Shown: in pieces, positions 16,319 through 25,366 of the stretch
Layout: each line of letters starts with the position of its first letter
Position numbering within the stretch: the stretch's first letter is position 1
Origin: Nitrospira sp.
GTDB taxonomy: Bacteria; Nitrospirota; Nitrospiria; Nitrospirales; Nitrospiraceae
DNA length: 33,328 bases
Reading direction: 5' to 3'
Assembly: GCA_019636815.1 (NCBI GenBank)
Contig: JAHBWT010000046.1
Coordinates: 1 to 33,328, forward strand
Notes under the pieces: model-generated
Told to the model about the DNA's origin: nothing
What the model saw: the letters and a program-made list of their open reading frames with translations, nothing else
Database searches by the model: none
Made by a program: the position numbers and the translations under genes

Positions 16319-16729
16319 TTATCTCACTGGCTTGGCTTCACCAAACCATCGATACCGATACCGAGCGATGGTTCGATAGCTCTGCTCCGCCACCTGTCTC
16401 GCAAATGGCAATCGCAACCCCCACCGCAGAGCCTTTCCCATGCGGAAATTTGAAAGGACTGGCAGAAAGGCTTCGAGACCAGGCCGCACTTCCCCGGAAG
16501 GTCTGATCAAGAACGCTGTCTCAGGGCGACCTGGACGATAGTCATGTCCCAAAGCTTTCATGGCTTCTTCGCTCTGATACGGGATGAACCTGATATTGAC
16601 GCCAGTTTGTCCCATCTCCACCCGTTCTAGCCTCGATTTTATAGTTACACAAAGCCGGCACTCTGCGTCATAGACCAAACGGCAGGGCTCTTGAAAGAAT
16701 TGACTCCTTGCCTGCAAGTCGCTTTTCAC
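16319..16729 (-). CDS. DUF393 (YuxK-like) thiol-disulfide oxidoreductase family protein
   Basis: The 136-residue protein has the DUF393 signature near its N-terminus: VYDAECRLCVT, a DxxCxxC motif like a thioredoxin active site, followed by FIPYQSEEAMKALG and a hydrophobic-basic C-terminal half (LRWGLRLPFARQVAEQSYRTIARYRYRWFG). Family members are annotated as predicted thiol-disulfide oxidoreductases, but the substrate is not established. The start is GTG 16729 with no clear ribosome-binding site. The gene is divergent from the small membrane protein gene at 16812. Confidence 0.8.
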   Translation of the reverse strand: MKSDLQARSQFFQEPCRLVYDAECRLCVTIKSRLERVEMGQTGVNIRFIPYQSEEAMKALGHDYRPGRPETAFLIRPSGEVRPGLEAFLPVLSNFRMGKALRWGLRLPFARQVAEQSYRTIARYRYRWFGEAKPVR

Positions 16730-16811
16730 GATACTGATACGCTAGCATTCCGCAGCTTCCTGCCGCAAGCCAGCCGTTGCCGACGTTTCCTTGTCAGGCT
16801 ATAGTTCCGGG

Positions 16812-17213
16812 ATGAACCGATCCGCTCTGCTGGCTTCGTTACTCGGCCTGTTCGTCATCGAAGCCGGGGTACTTTTCAGTGTGAACAGCGCCTCCACGGT
16901 ACCAAGCTTGACATGGAGGATCGGCTTTTTCATCCTCCTTCCTCTTGGACTCGCCGTCTTGATCTGGCTTCAGTTCCGGTGGATCGCAATGGTGTGCGTC
17001 ATCTATGCGACGGTTGGATTGGCAATGGACCTTGCAACCATCGTTCAGCTGCCGACGGAGGAGCTGAACACCGTTCATTCCTTGATCACCAGCGGAATCA
17101 GCGGGCTCTTCAACTTCCTTGTGATCGTGTTCGGCGGACGATGGCTCTTGGGGATGGGCCAGGAGCAGACGCCTCCAAAATCCCGTTCTCCCAATCCTCC
17201 GTCCCCTTCTTGA
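16812..17213 (+). CDS. Small four-helix membrane protein
   Basis: The 133-residue protein has four predicted membrane helices: about residues 3-23 (ALLASLLGLFVIEAGVLF), 36-55, 60-80 and 95-118. A short polar Pro/Ser-rich cytoplasmic tail follows. I recognise no family motif. ATG 16812 is preferred to TTG 16791, which would add only a polar heptapeptide; neither has a strong ribosome-binding site. Its last 104 nt run antisense to the end of the O-methyltransferase gene, an unusually long convergent overlap. Confidence 0.65.
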   Translation: MNRSALLASLLGLFVIEAGVLFSVNSASTVPSLTWRIGFFILLPLGLAVLIWLQFRWIAMVCVIYATVGLAMDLATIVQLPTEELNTVHSLITSGISGLFNFLVIVFGGRWLLGMGQEQTPPKSRSPNPPSPS

Positions 17214-18165
17214 GCGGCACTGTCCTGATACCGACGAATCCAGCTCCTTGCAGCCACTTTGCCGTCTCCGAGACGGGATAGGTGTTTCCGCCTGCCGTAA
17301 ACAACAGCATCGACACCGCAAACAAACTTGCCTCCGTCGGATGCAAACCTTCGCGATCGTGCAGAAACGCATCTTGGATAATGAATCGCCCGCCCGGCGC
17401 CAATGCGGCACGGGCTCGGCGAAAGATGGTTTGATTGTCTTCGGGAGAATAAATGTGCAGCACGTTTGAATACCAGATCACATCGTAGGTTCCCGGGATC
17501 GGCTCCTTGGAAAAATCGAGCGGGAGGTACGCGAGCCGCCGCCCAGCCCTGTGAGTGCTGGCGATCTCTTTCGCCACCGCAATGGCGGCCTCTCGGTCGC
17601 AGACGATGGCGCGCATCTTTGGATTCTTCGCCAGAAACGCCATCGCATAAGTGCCGGGCCCTCCGCCAAGATCCAGGAGCGTCTTCGCACGACCCACGCG
17701 AAGTTGCGCCACAATCGCTGGAGCGATTTCTAACGTTCGGTGATGCATGGCCCAGGTGAATTGTCGACGGTAGTCCGGAGTGTCAGGAATATCGTGGTCG
17801 ATCGGCAATCCGCTCCGAACAGACTCCAATAGTCGCCCCCAATCTTGCCAGTGAGTCTGCATGAGCTCCAGATAACCGCCGCGATAGGCACGATGGTTCC
17901 GATTCAGCGCAGTCGCGCCCAGTCGACTGTTCTTATAGACAGATCCTTTTTTTTGTAGCAGCTCGACCGCCGCAAGATTACGACAGAGAATACTCAAGCC
18001 CCGTTCGCTGACCTTGAGTTCCTTCGAAAGATCGTCGGCTGTCCATGATCGGTCTCCGACAGCCGTAAAGAGATCAAGTTCCAAAGCAGCTAACAACACG
18101 CGCGGCAACCGATAGGCTGAGATGGCATCACGAAACTCATCGAATGTCGTGATACGTGGCCTCAC
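17110..18165 (-). CDS. SAM-dependent O-methyltransferase (acetylserotonin OMT-like fold)
   Basis: The 351-residue protein has the two-domain layout of small-molecule O-methyltransferases. An N-terminal winged-helix dimerisation domain (about residues 10-95, with LAALELDLFTAVG and DDLSKELKVSERGLSILCRNL) precedes a Rossmann domain with motif I LLDLGGGPGTYAMAF, acidic VCDREAA, LPLDF and RAALAPGGRFIIQD. The usual OMT catalytic His is not obvious. GTG 18165 is chosen over GTG 18192 because its GTGA overlaps the preceding stop and GGAAGG lies 5 nt upstream. It is the last gene of a tightly coupled four-gene cassette. The substrate is unknown. Confidence 0.82.
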   Translation of the reverse strand: MRPRITTFDEFRDAISAYRLPRVLLAALELDLFTAVGDRSWTADDLSKELKVSERGLSILCRNLAAVELLQKKGSVYKNSRLGATALNRNHRAYRGGYLELMQTHWQDWGRLLESVRSGLPIDHDIPDTPDYRRQFTWAMHHRTLEIAPAIVAQLRVGRAKTLLDLGGGPGTYAMAFLAKNPKMRAIVCDREAAIAVAKEIASTHRAGRRLAYLPLDFSKEPIPGTYDVIWYSNVLHIYSPEDNQTIFRRARAALAPGGRFIIQDAFLHDREGLHPTEASLFAVSMLLFTAGGNTYPVSETAKWLQGAGFVGIRTVPLKKGTEDWENGILEASAPGPSPRAIVRRTRSQGS

Positions 18166-18599
18166 GAGGCCCTTCCGATTTCCCGGCAGCACCAGCGAAG
18201 GAGGTCCTCAAGTTTTTGGTGATTTTGAAGATCGACTATCCTGGAAAATGTGACCGCCACGAATTCGTCGGTCGTCTCGGTCTCCTCGACAAACCCGGAC
18301 TGGAGCAGAAGTGGCCGATACTTGTTGACTGCCGGCTGGAGGAAATACTTGGCCTGCTTGGCGACTTCATCGGTTCCCAAATCCTCGGGCGTCCCATCCG
18401 ACATCAGCGCCATGACATCTTCCATGGCGACACCATACTGGCACACGACCTTGCCCTCTGGTCTGACCTCTAAGAGCCAGCCATCCTTCCCTAAATCCAT
18501 GACCAACGGTCCGTTTGGTTCCAATTCGTAGAATCGGGGGAACACTCGTACGAGTTCGGTACGAAGTCGTGTCCATGCCGAAGGGGTCGGATCAGTCAT
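18162..18599 (-). CDS. Conserved-looking hypothetical protein in four-gene cassette
   Basis: This 145-residue protein is not recognised. It is soluble and mixed alpha/beta, with no signal peptide. Segments such as GPLVMDLGKDGWLLEVRPEGKVVCQYG look like beta strands; DEVAKQAKYFLQPAVNKYRPLLLQSGF and NHQKLEDLLRWCCREIG look helical. Two adjacent Cys lie near the C-terminus. Its ATG overlaps the TPR gene stop (ATGA) and its stop overlaps the methyltransferase GTG (GTGA), so it is translated as part of a chain. The coupling suggests it works with its neighbours. Confidence 0.7.
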   Translation of the reverse strand: MTDPTPSAWTRLRTELVRVFPRFYELEPNGPLVMDLGKDGWLLEVRPEGKVVCQYGVAMEDVMALMSDGTPEDLGTDEVAKQAKYFLQPAVNKYRPLLLQSGFVEETETTDEFVAVTFSRIVDLQNHQKLEDLLRWCCREIGRAS

Positions 18600-19420
18600 G
18601 CATACATCCCTCGACGAGATCGGAGCGTATCTTGCTCGGCGAGACAGGCACGAAGCGTCTCCAGACGCCGCAAGTTTTCTTCAAGCTTCGGCAGGCGATA
18701 TTTGCGATCCATGTTCACAACCTGTTCGAGCAGATCTACCGCGTCCTGCAGACGCCCCATTTCCTCGTGACATTGAGCCAGCACGTACCGGGCGCCGCCT
18801 GTGCGGAGCTCATCACCTAATCGCTCGGCGATGGATTGGCTGGTTTGGCAACAGGCGACGGCCTCATCGTAGCGCTTTTGCATCAAGAACGTGCGGCCGA
18901 TCATGCGCCATGCGTCCGCAACACCTCCGAGATTGCCTAACCGGCGCATCAGCGCCAACGACCGTTCATAAAACTGGATGGCCTCGTCAAACTGTCCGGT
19001 TTCCCGAGCCACTAATCCAAAGTCAGAAAACAACACGGCTTGGGCAGCCTCATCATGGGTCTTCATCATGAGGTCGAGGGCTTCCAGATAATAGGCTCTT
19101 GCCAGAGTCCATTCGCCGGCGTCGGCCCGGAGATTCCCCAAATTTGCCAATGTTGTTCCAATTCCCTTCTCGTCCCCAAGAATCTTCTGTAGCTCCAGGA
19201 CCTCCTGGTAATGCACCTGAGCGGAATCTCGACGCCCGCTGACTGCACAGATGTTTCCAAGATTCCCGAGCGTGGCAACCAGCGCTCGTCGATCGCCGGT
19301 GAGCCGGTCGCACTCCAATGCCTTGGTGTAACAGACATACGCCTCCGTGTAGTGTCCGCGCGAAAAATGTTCGTTCCCTTGGCGGTTGAATTCCCCGGAA
19401 AGTCCGTTTCGCGGCGTCAT
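18596..19420 (-). CDS. TPR-repeat protein
   Basis: The 274-residue protein is built almost wholly of tetratricopeptide repeats of about 40 residues, the longer spacing seen in eukaryote-like LGN/Rapsyn-type TPRs: NRQGNEHFSRGHYTEAYVCYTKAL, LGNLGNICAVSGRRDSAQVHY, LANLGNLRADAGEWTLARAYY, FGLVARETGQFDEAIQFYERSL, WRMIGRTFLMQKRYDEAVACC and RYVLAQCHEEMGRLQDAVDLL. About six repeats are visible, followed by a charged capping helix. It lacks a signal peptide, so it is probably a cytoplasmic scaffold. It is coupled by ATGA overlaps to both neighbours. Confidence 0.85.
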   Translation of the reverse strand: MTPRNGLSGEFNRQGNEHFSRGHYTEAYVCYTKALECDRLTGDRRALVATLGNLGNICAVSGRRDSAQVHYQEVLELQKILGDEKGIGTTLANLGNLRADAGEWTLARAYYLEALDLMMKTHDEAAQAVLFSDFGLVARETGQFDEAIQFYERSLALMRRLGNLGGVADAWRMIGRTFLMQKRYDEAVACCQTSQSIAERLGDELRTGGARYVLAQCHEEMGRLQDAVDLLEQVVNMDRKYRLPKLEENLRRLETLRACLAEQDTLRSRRGMYA

Positions 19421-20019
19421 GACGTGCCTACCAACAGATGTGCGACTTGCTGCTTCGCGCCGGTCAGGATGGAAACGCCATCTCCCACCAAAAGACTGTC
19501 GAAGTTGTACTTCAGGAGGCGGCAGAGGCCTTCCTTCGCTTTTTCGACGTCGGCATACTTTTCAGAAGGAAGCAATCGTACGGCGCCTGGAGGCTGGCCG
19601 ATGAGTGCATCCCCCACAATCAGAATCCCTCGCCCCCTATCAATGAAGAAAGCAGACTCACCTGGAGACTTCTGATCTTTCAGATGAACGGCCCAAATCC
19701 CACCGGGCAAGAGCTCGCCATCTTTGTATGTCTTGGTCGCTTTCGTCTCCATGAGGGCAGCATCAGCTTCCGGCAGGTACAATTGGCAACCGAACTCACG
19801 TTGATACGCTGACGCTTCACGGAGATGATCTCGGTTCGTGATGAGAATGTAATCGATCGGCGCATGACGCCGAACAGTCGCGCTCGCCTCGCCGGACATC
19901 GGAGGCGGATCGATCAGGATCTGATGCTCACCGACCGTCAGCAACAGGCCGTTGAAATCAAGCTGTTTCTCATCTGAAAACCACGACCACTGCCAGATGC
20001 CGGGGAAAATTTGCTTCAT
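19417..20019 (-). CDS. MBL-fold protein with altered metal-binding motif
   Basis: The 200-residue protein follows the metallo-beta-lactamase fold: NGLLLTVGEHQILIDPPP, then DYILITNRDHLREA, then AVHLKDQKSPGESAFFIDRGRGILIVGDALIG. The canonical HxHxDH zinc motif is replaced by TNRDH, keeping only the Asp-His pair, and the later His positions are weak. It may bind one metal or none. This could be a recognised MBL subgroup and not a decayed gene, since the frame is intact and the rest is well formed. It is the first gene of the cassette and overlaps the TPR gene by 4 nt. Confidence 0.75.
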   Translation of the reverse strand: MKQIFPGIWQWSWFSDEKQLDFNGLLLTVGEHQILIDPPPMSGEASATVRRHAPIDYILITNRDHLREASAYQREFGCQLYLPEADAALMETKATKTYKDGELLPGGIWAVHLKDQKSPGESAFFIDRGRGILIVGDALIGQPPGAVRLLPSEKYADVEKAKEGLCRLLKYNFDSLLVGDGVSILTGAKQQVAHLLVGTS

Positions 20020-20065
20020 AGCGGGAACCGCGACTTATCGTTGACCGTTCATAACACCGTGGACG

Positions 20066-20305
20066 TCACAGAGCTGCGATGGCATCCTTGACCGTCTTGG
20101 CAACCTTCGTTCGGATGCTCACTTCGTTGGGCAAATCGATCATATCGTCTTCCGGCACCGTAATGAATTTACGGTTCGACCCCTTCGTCAATGAGATCAA
20201 GAACATGCTATTGGAGGGAGTGACCGGGATCACGACTTGTACGGATCCGTCAATCTCCCGCACCACTTCTAGAAACTTTTGTTTCCCCTCCTCCATCTCA
20301 TCCAT
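20066..20305 (-). CDS. Small hypothetical protein
   Basis: I do not recognise this 79-residue protein. It starts with an acidic helix (MDEMEEGKQKFLEVVREID), then strand-like segments (VQVVIPVTPSNSMFLISLTKG, KFITVPEDDMIDLP) and a C-terminal Lys-rich helix. It has no signal peptide or cysteine. AGAGGG about 5 nt before ATG 20305 supports translation. It lies 46 nt upstream of the MBL gene and may be transcribed with the cassette. Confidence 0.6.
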   Translation of the reverse strand: MDEMEEGKQKFLEVVREIDGSVQVVIPVTPSNSMFLISLTKGSNRKFITVPEDDMIDLPNEVSIRTKVAKTVKDAIAAL

Positions 20306-20428
20306 CTTTCCCTCTTTCTTCTTAACACTCTTGTCGGCGGGTGGTGCGTTCTGGTGGCACCCATTTACCGAGGCGGTCCCTCACATCAGGCAAGCGAGGA
20401 CGAATGGGCCGGTTCGCAACAGGGCCCT

Positions 20429-20962
20429 CTACATATTACTTGCTCCACCCGCCAACAACTTCTCAACTTCCGCGACAATGATGTCGGCTCCTGCCAAGTC
20501 CATATCGCCGACCCGCTGCCATCGAATGACTCCATTCTGGTCGATCACATAGACATTCGGAATAAACCTTCCCCCACCGTACAATTTATCGGTCGTTTTG
20601 GCAGGGTCCAGAAGGTAGGGATAGGTGACCTTGGCCGGGAAACCGGACAAGAACTCGCCGACCTCTCGCTTCGAATCGCCTGATGAATTGACACCTAGCA
20701 CGGCCACGTCCTTCCCTTGAGTCGACTCATAGACCTTCTGCAATGCACTCCCCTGCATCATGCAGGGGTCACAGATGTGAAAGAGCCCCAGCACTACGAC
20801 CTTTCCTCTGTAGGACTCGAGCGATACAGTCTCACCAGTGATCGCCGTAAGGGTAAAGGACGGAGCTTTTTCTCCCACTTGAAACAACCCCGCCGCAAGA
20901 ACCAGTGAGACACACCATACTGGAAAGGTCGGCAGCCCCATCGCCAATAACAACCGTTTCAT
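20429..20962 (-). CDS. TlpA/AhpC-TSA family thiol-disulfide protein, exported
   Basis: The 177-residue protein has an N-terminal signal or anchor helix (about residues 4-25). A thioredoxin-fold AhpC/TSA-Redoxin domain follows: VGEKAPSFTLTAITGETVSLESYRGKVVVLGLFHICDPCMMQ, with the redox pair Cys64-Asp-Pro-Cys67, then GVNSSGD, YPYLLDPA, and RFIPNVYVIDQNGVIRW containing the cis-Pro region. It probably reduces periplasmic disulfides, for instance in cytochrome maturation. ATG 20962 is preferred to GTG 20965 because GGGAGG lies 5 nt upstream. Co-transcription with the genes below it is possible, but the gap is 123 nt. Confidence 0.85.
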   Translation of the reverse strand: MKRLLLAMGLPTFPVWCVSLVLAAGLFQVGEKAPSFTLTAITGETVSLESYRGKVVVLGLFHICDPCMMQGSALQKVYESTQGKDVAVLGVNSSGDSKREVGEFLSGFPAKVTYPYLLDPAKTTDKLYGGGRFIPNVYVIDQNGVIRWQRVGDMDLAGADIIVAEVEKLLAGGASNM

Positions 20963-21121
20963 CACAACCTCCCTTTCGAGAAGAGCTCAGTGCCTCATGA
21001 TCGATAGACCATACACCTCGCCTCCCCGCAAGACCTTTGCGGTTGCCCAGGCCATCAGCTCGTACAGACTGCATCCTACCACGGCAATTTTTTGAGCGGC
21101 AACCACACGGCAGCGTCGGAA

Positions 21122-21472
21122 CTAGTCCGCGGCAAAGCCTTCACGCTGGTTCAGCATATCCTCGAGTTGCTCCTTCGCGTTCCCCTCAAATCGAACAAAC
21201 TCGAGTCCACATCGATCGCTTCGCTGCCAACGAACGATGGCAAGAGCAATGGTGAAGGAAGGTCGGGCACCTGGAGGGACCACATGGACAGACACATGCG
21301 CTCCGATGGGAAACTGACCGTGGCTCTCGACTTCGCATCCGGTAACCGTCAGATTCATCACGGTTCCTTCGACTGAACTCTCCCCTCCCCTGACGACAGC
21401 AGGATAGTCGACCGGGACTCGAGGGCGACCTCTTGGTTGCTGCTCGGTCGGATTGTCTCCAGAAGACGCCAT
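21122..21472 (-). CDS. PilZ-domain protein
   Basis: The 116-residue protein is a single PilZ domain: an N-terminal Arg-rich loop RGRPR, matching the RxxxR part of the c-di-GMP motif, then YPAVVRGG, NLTVTGCEVES in place of the usual D/NxSxxG, and strands ending in IVRWQRSDRCGLEFVRF. Thr in place of Ser in the second motif leaves ligand binding plausible but unproven. It starts 18 nt after the purF stop on the same strand, so it probably rides on the purine transcript. Confidence 0.8.
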   Translation of the reverse strand: MASSGDNPTEQQPRGRPRVPVDYPAVVRGGESSVEGTVMNLTVTGCEVESHGQFPIGAHVSVHVVPPGARPSFTIALAIVRWQRSDRCGLEFVRFEGNAKEQLEDMLNQREGFAAD

Positions 21473-21490
21473 GGGTCCGTACAGGATACC

Positions 21491-22921
21491 TCAGCGCGCT
21501 GCTTCAAAGAGGCCGAGCTGAAGTTCCTCTGCGCGGGTAAAGGGGATTGGGTAGCGCTCTGTGAAACAGGCTGTGCAGTATTGATCAGGCGTCCGCGGGG
21601 CGGATTTCAGCATGCCGTCAAGGCTGAGATACGCCAGGCTATCGGCGGTGATGTATTTGCGAATCTCCTCGATTGAATGCTCCGATGCGATCAGTTCCTT
21701 TTTCGTCGGCGTGTCGATCCCGTAAAAACAAGGCGAAAGAATCGGCGGTGAGCTGATCCTCATATGGACTTCTCTGGCCCCGGCCTGCCGAATCATCTTG
21801 ACGATCTTACGGCTCGTCGTGCCACGGACCAACGAATCATCGATGACGACAACCCGTTTCCCATCCAGCACCTCCGGCACGGCATTCAGCTTCACTTTGA
21901 CACCGAAGTGGCGAATCGATTGCTCCGGCTCGATGAACGTCCGCCCCACGTAGTGATTGCGGATCAACCCCGTTTCGAACCCGATGCCCGCACCTTCGGA
22001 ATAGCCGAGTGCCGCCGGCACGCCGGAATCCGGAACGGGAATCACCACATCGGCCGGCACCCAAGATTCTTGCGCCAACTGTCGCCCCAACGCTTTACGA
22101 GTGGCATAGACGGCATTGGCCCCGAAGATTCGGCTGTCCGGCCTGGCAAAGTACACATACTCGAACACACACATGGCCGGATCCTGCTTCGGAAACGGAT
22201 GATGGCTGTCGAGCCCCTGATCGCTGATCACGATCAGCTCACCCGGTTCAACCTCGCGGACATATTCGGCGTCCAACAAATCAAACGCGCAGGTCTCGGA
22301 CGCGACGACCCAGCCGCTCCGCAACCGCCCGATACACAGCGGCCTGAGCCCATAGGGATCGCGCGCAGCGATAAGACCGTTATCGGTCATCAACACGACT
22401 GAAAATGCTCCGCGCACCTGACTCAACGCATCGACAATCCGTGCGAGAAAGGAGCCAGCCCGTGAATGGGCGACCAGGTGGATAATGACCTCGCTGTCCG
22501 ATGTCGATTGAAAGATGGCCCCGTAGGCCTCCAGCTCGTGTCGAAGCATCTGGGCATTAATGAGGTTGCCGTTGTGAGCTAACGCGAGATTGCCTAGCGC
22601 GAAGTTGACGGTGAGCGGTTGCACATTCTTCAAATCGTTGCCACCGGCAGTGGAGTAACGATTGTGCCCGATAGCCATATGCCCAGGGAGCTTCTCCAGC
22701 ACCGATTTATGAAAGATATCGGCAACCAGGCCCATGCCCTTCTGCATGTAAAATTGCTCCCCGTCGCCCGCAACGATTCCAGATGCCTCCTGTCCACGAT
22801 GCTGGAGGGCATATAACCCTAGATAGGTCAGATTGGCGGCTTCCTCATGGCCAAAGACCCCGAAGACGGCACATTCTTCATGAAATTTATCGGGAGACAG
22901 CATCGGTAGTTCGTTGTTCAT
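21491..22921 (-). CDS. purF: Amidophosphoribosyltransferase
   Basis: PurF makes phosphoribosylamine from PRPP and glutamine, the first committed step of purine synthesis. The N-terminal glutaminase domain starts after a short propeptide with the nucleophile Cys17 ([18 protein letters not shown]), followed by [23 protein letters not shown] and HNGNL. The transferase domain has the PRPP loop [18 protein letters not shown]. Propeptide and scattered cysteines near the C-terminus ([15 protein letters not shown]) indicate the [4Fe-4S] Bacillus-type enzyme. At 476 residues the length is normal. GAAGG precedes the ATG. It follows purL by 25 nt. Confidence 0.96.
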   Translation of the reverse strand: MNNELPMLSPDKFHEECAVFGVFGHEEAANLTYLGLYALQHRGQEASGIVAGDGEQFYMQKGMGLVADIFHKSVLEKLPGHMAIGHNRYSTAGGNDLKNVQPLTVNFALGNLALAHNGNLINAQMLRHELEAYGAIFQSTSDSEVIIHLVAHSRAGSFLARIVDALSQVRGAFSVVLMTDNGLIAARDPYGLRPLCIGRLRSGWVVASETCAFDLLDAEYVREVEPGELIVISDQGLDSHHPFPKQDPAMCVFEYVYFARPDSRIFGANAVYATRKALGRQLAQESWVPADVVIPVPDSGVPAALGYSEGAGIGFETGLIRNHYVGRTFIEPEQSIRHFGVKVKLNAVPEVLDGKRVVVIDDSLVRGTTSRKIVKMIRQAGAREVHMRISSPPILSPCFYGIDTPTKKELIASEHSIEEIRKYITADSLAYLSLDGMLKSAPRTPDQYCTACFTERYPIPFTRAEELQLGLFEAAR

Positions 22922-22946
22922 AACCTTCGCCGGCCGGTCTACTCGA

Positions 22947-25184
22947 CTAGGATTCGCGTAACGTTCGTTCTAGGGAGAATGCCCACCGGGCGCGCAGCGT
23001 CGCAACCGGTTGATCGATCACTTTTTCCGTCGAACCTTCATCCCCTACGTACAGGACCAAACGATTTCCTGAAATCGATCCAATCACTTCGACCGGTACC
23101 CCAGACTGAGTCGCCCGATCGAGAATGGCTTGGCGATGGACCGGTTTTGCGGAAATCACGACTCTCGACTGACTTTCGCCGAAGAGGATCGCGTCTTTTC
23201 TCAGTCGGCCTCTTGTCAATCTTATCACAGCGCCAAGGGCCTGTTCGGCTCCCGACATGCAGCATTCGGCCAACGTGACGGCAAGACCGCCTTCCGAGCA
23301 ATCGTGCGCGGACTGAAGGAGCCCCTCATGAATCAGTGAAAGCACGCACTCATGCAGCGCCTTTTCCTTATCGAGGCTCAAGTAGGGCGGCGATCCCTGT
23401 TCTCGCGCATGAACGACCTTCAGGTATTCAGCCCCCCCCAAATCTTCTCGTGAAGTGCCCAGCAGGAACACCTCATCCCCTTCCTCTTTGAACCACTGAG
23501 TCGTGGTCCGCTCGGAATGTTCGATCAGCCCCACCATGCCCAGCATCGGTGTGGGATAGATCGAGAGCCCGTTGGTTTCGTTATAAAAGCTGACGTTTCC
23601 GCTCACGATCGGAATTTGGAAATGCTCGCAGGCGTCTTTCATCCCTTCGATGGCCATCACGAACTGCCACATGATGTCGGGACGTTCCGGATTCCCGAAG
23701 TTCAGACAATCGGTCAAGCCGATCGGGACGGCGCCGGAACACACGAGATTACGCGCCGCCTCCGCCACGGCAAGGCGAGCCCCTTCGTAGGGATGCAGGA
23801 GGCAATAGCGGCTATTGCAATCGACCGTCATGGCCACGGCCTTATTCGTGCCCTTGATCCTCACCACCGCTGCATCCGACCCTGGGCGGACCATCGTGTT
23901 CGTTCTCACCATATGATCGTACTGCTCGTACACCCATCGCTTGCTGGCGATGGTCGGCGACTCCAACAATGCCAGCAACGCCGCATTCGCATCCTTCACA
24001 TCGGGGACGGCATCGTAATTCAGGTTCGTCAACATATCCTGGTAAGACGGTGGTTGGTAGGGCCGCTCATACCGAGGGCCCTCATCTGCCAACGCCTTAG
24101 CCGGGATTTCGGCGACGACCTTCCCTTCGTCCTTCACGCGCAATATTCCGTCCGCCGTCACTTTCCCTATCACGGCCACATCCAGATCCCATTTCCGGCA
24201 AATCGCGAGGCATTCCTCTTCCTTGCCAGCTTTGGCCACCATCAACATCCGCTCTTGAGACTCGGATAACATGATCTCGTAGGGTGTCATTCCGGGCTCA
24301 CGTCGAGGCACCTTGGCGAGATCCAAATCGATCCCGTTGCCGGCGCGCGAAGCCATTTCGCAGGAAGAACTCGTCAGGCCTGCGGCCCCCATGTCCTGGA
24401 TCCCGACCAGCACATCGCGTTCCATCAGTTCCAGGCACGCTTCCAAGAGCAATTTCTCGGTAAAGGGATCGCCGACTTGCACCGTTGGACGCTTCTGCTC
24501 GGACTCATCGTCGAACGAATCCGACGCCATCGTCGCTCCATGAATCCCATCGCGGCCCGTCTTCGAGCCGAAGTAGATGACCGGATTACCGACGCCCGCC
24601 GCAGTGCCGCGAAATATCTTGTCTTTGTGCGCCACTCCCAGACAAAAGACATTGACCAACGGATTCAACGCATAGATGTCGTTGAAGACGATCTCCCCAC
24701 CCACCGTCGGAACTCCCATGCAATTGCCGTAACCGGCGATGCCAGAGACGACTCCCCTCATGAGGTGGCGATTTTTCGACGAGTGCAATTCCCCGAATCG
24801 CAGTGAGTCGAGCAACGCGATCGGCCGGGCTCCCATCGTAAAGATATCGCGCAGAATACCGCCCACCCCGGTAGCCGCTCCCTGATAGGGCTCGATAAAC
24901 GATGGATGGTTGTGTGATTCCATCTTGAAGACCACGCACAATCCATCGCCTATATCGATCGCACCGGCGTTTTCGCCTGGTCCCTGCACGACACGGGGCC
25001 CGGTCGTCGGCAGTTTCTTCAAGTGGAGGCGGGAGCTTTTGTAGGAACAGTGCTCGGACCACATGACGGAAAACATACCAAGTTCCGTCAGGTTGGGCCC
25101 ACGCCCAAGTATCTCGACGATTTTTTGGTATTCTTCGTCCGTCAGGTTATGCTGAGCGACGAGATCTTTGGTGATAGGGGGCAT
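22947..25184 (-). CDS. purL: Phosphoribosylformylglycinamidine synthase subunit PurL
   Basis: This is the small-type PurL, which converts FGAR to FGAM using ammonia from PurQ in a complex with PurS. The 745-residue length fits that form and not the ~1300-residue fusion. Motifs seen are [73 protein letters not shown] and [17 protein letters not shown]. The matching partners purQ and purS are nearby on the same strand, but separated from purL by the exported-protein gene and a 30-nt palindrome, so purL may have its own promoter. Confidence 0.96.
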   Translation of the reverse strand: MPPITKDLVAQHNLTDEEYQKIVEILGRGPNLTELGMFSVMWSEHCSYKSSRLHLKKLPTTGPRVVQGPGENAGAIDIGDGLCVVFKMESHNHPSFIEPYQGAATGVGGILRDIFTMGARPIALLDSLRFGELHSSKNRHLMRGVVSGIAGYGNCMGVPTVGGEIVFNDIYALNPLVNVFCLGVAHKDKIFRGTAAGVGNPVIYFGSKTGRDGIHGATMASDSFDDESEQKRPTVQVGDPFTEKLLLEACLELMERDVLVGIQDMGAAGLTSSSCEMASRAGNGIDLDLAKVPRREPGMTPYEIMLSESQERMLMVAKAGKEEECLAICRKWDLDVAVIGKVTADGILRVKDEGKVVAEIPAKALADEGPRYERPYQPPSYQDMLTNLNYDAVPDVKDANAALLALLESPTIASKRWVYEQYDHMVRTNTMVRPGSDAAVVRIKGTNKAVAMTVDCNSRYCLLHPYEGARLAVAEAARNLVCSGAVPIGLTDCLNFGNPERPDIMWQFVMAIEGMKDACEHFQIPIVSGNVSFYNETNGLSIYPTPMLGMVGLIEHSERTTTQWFKEEGDEVFLLGTSREDLGGAEYLKVVHAREQGSPPYLSLDKEKALHECVLSLIHEGLLQSAHDCSEGGLAVTLAECCMSGAEQALGAVIRLTRGRLRKDAILFGESQSRVVISAKPVHRQAILDRATQSGVPVEVIGSISGNRLVLYVGDEGSTEKVIDQPVATLRARWAFSLERTLRES

Positions 25185-25301
25185 GCTGGCCTACATCATG
25201 CTCTAGCGATCGGGATGGCAAAAACTCGTACCGGATGGGATGAGTTGCCAGGGCGTCGCTTCACGATACGCATGCCACAGTTGAGAATAATTCACAATAC
25301 C

Positions 25302-25331
25302 TTCGGCAAGGCACCTAGGTGCCTTGCCGAA
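25302..25331. other. 30-nt perfect palindrome
   Basis: TTCGGCAAGGCACCT is followed directly by its exact reverse complement. It lies in the 182-nt gap between the end of the exported-protein gene (25367) and the start of purL (25184). As RNA it would fold into a 13-14 bp hairpin. No T-run follows on either strand, so it is not a textbook intrinsic terminator. It could still stop or stabilise transcripts, or be a protein-binding site for the purL-purF promoter. Confidence 0.7.
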
Positions 25332-25366
25332 TTGTTGAATTCTAATAAGGAAAATTTCAAACTTCT

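Noticed and set aside
21764-22402. 212-residue plus-strand frame antisense to purF
   Set aside because: purF is certain and occupies the other strand; this is a shadow frame with no family signature. The same applies to 23517-24269 over purL.
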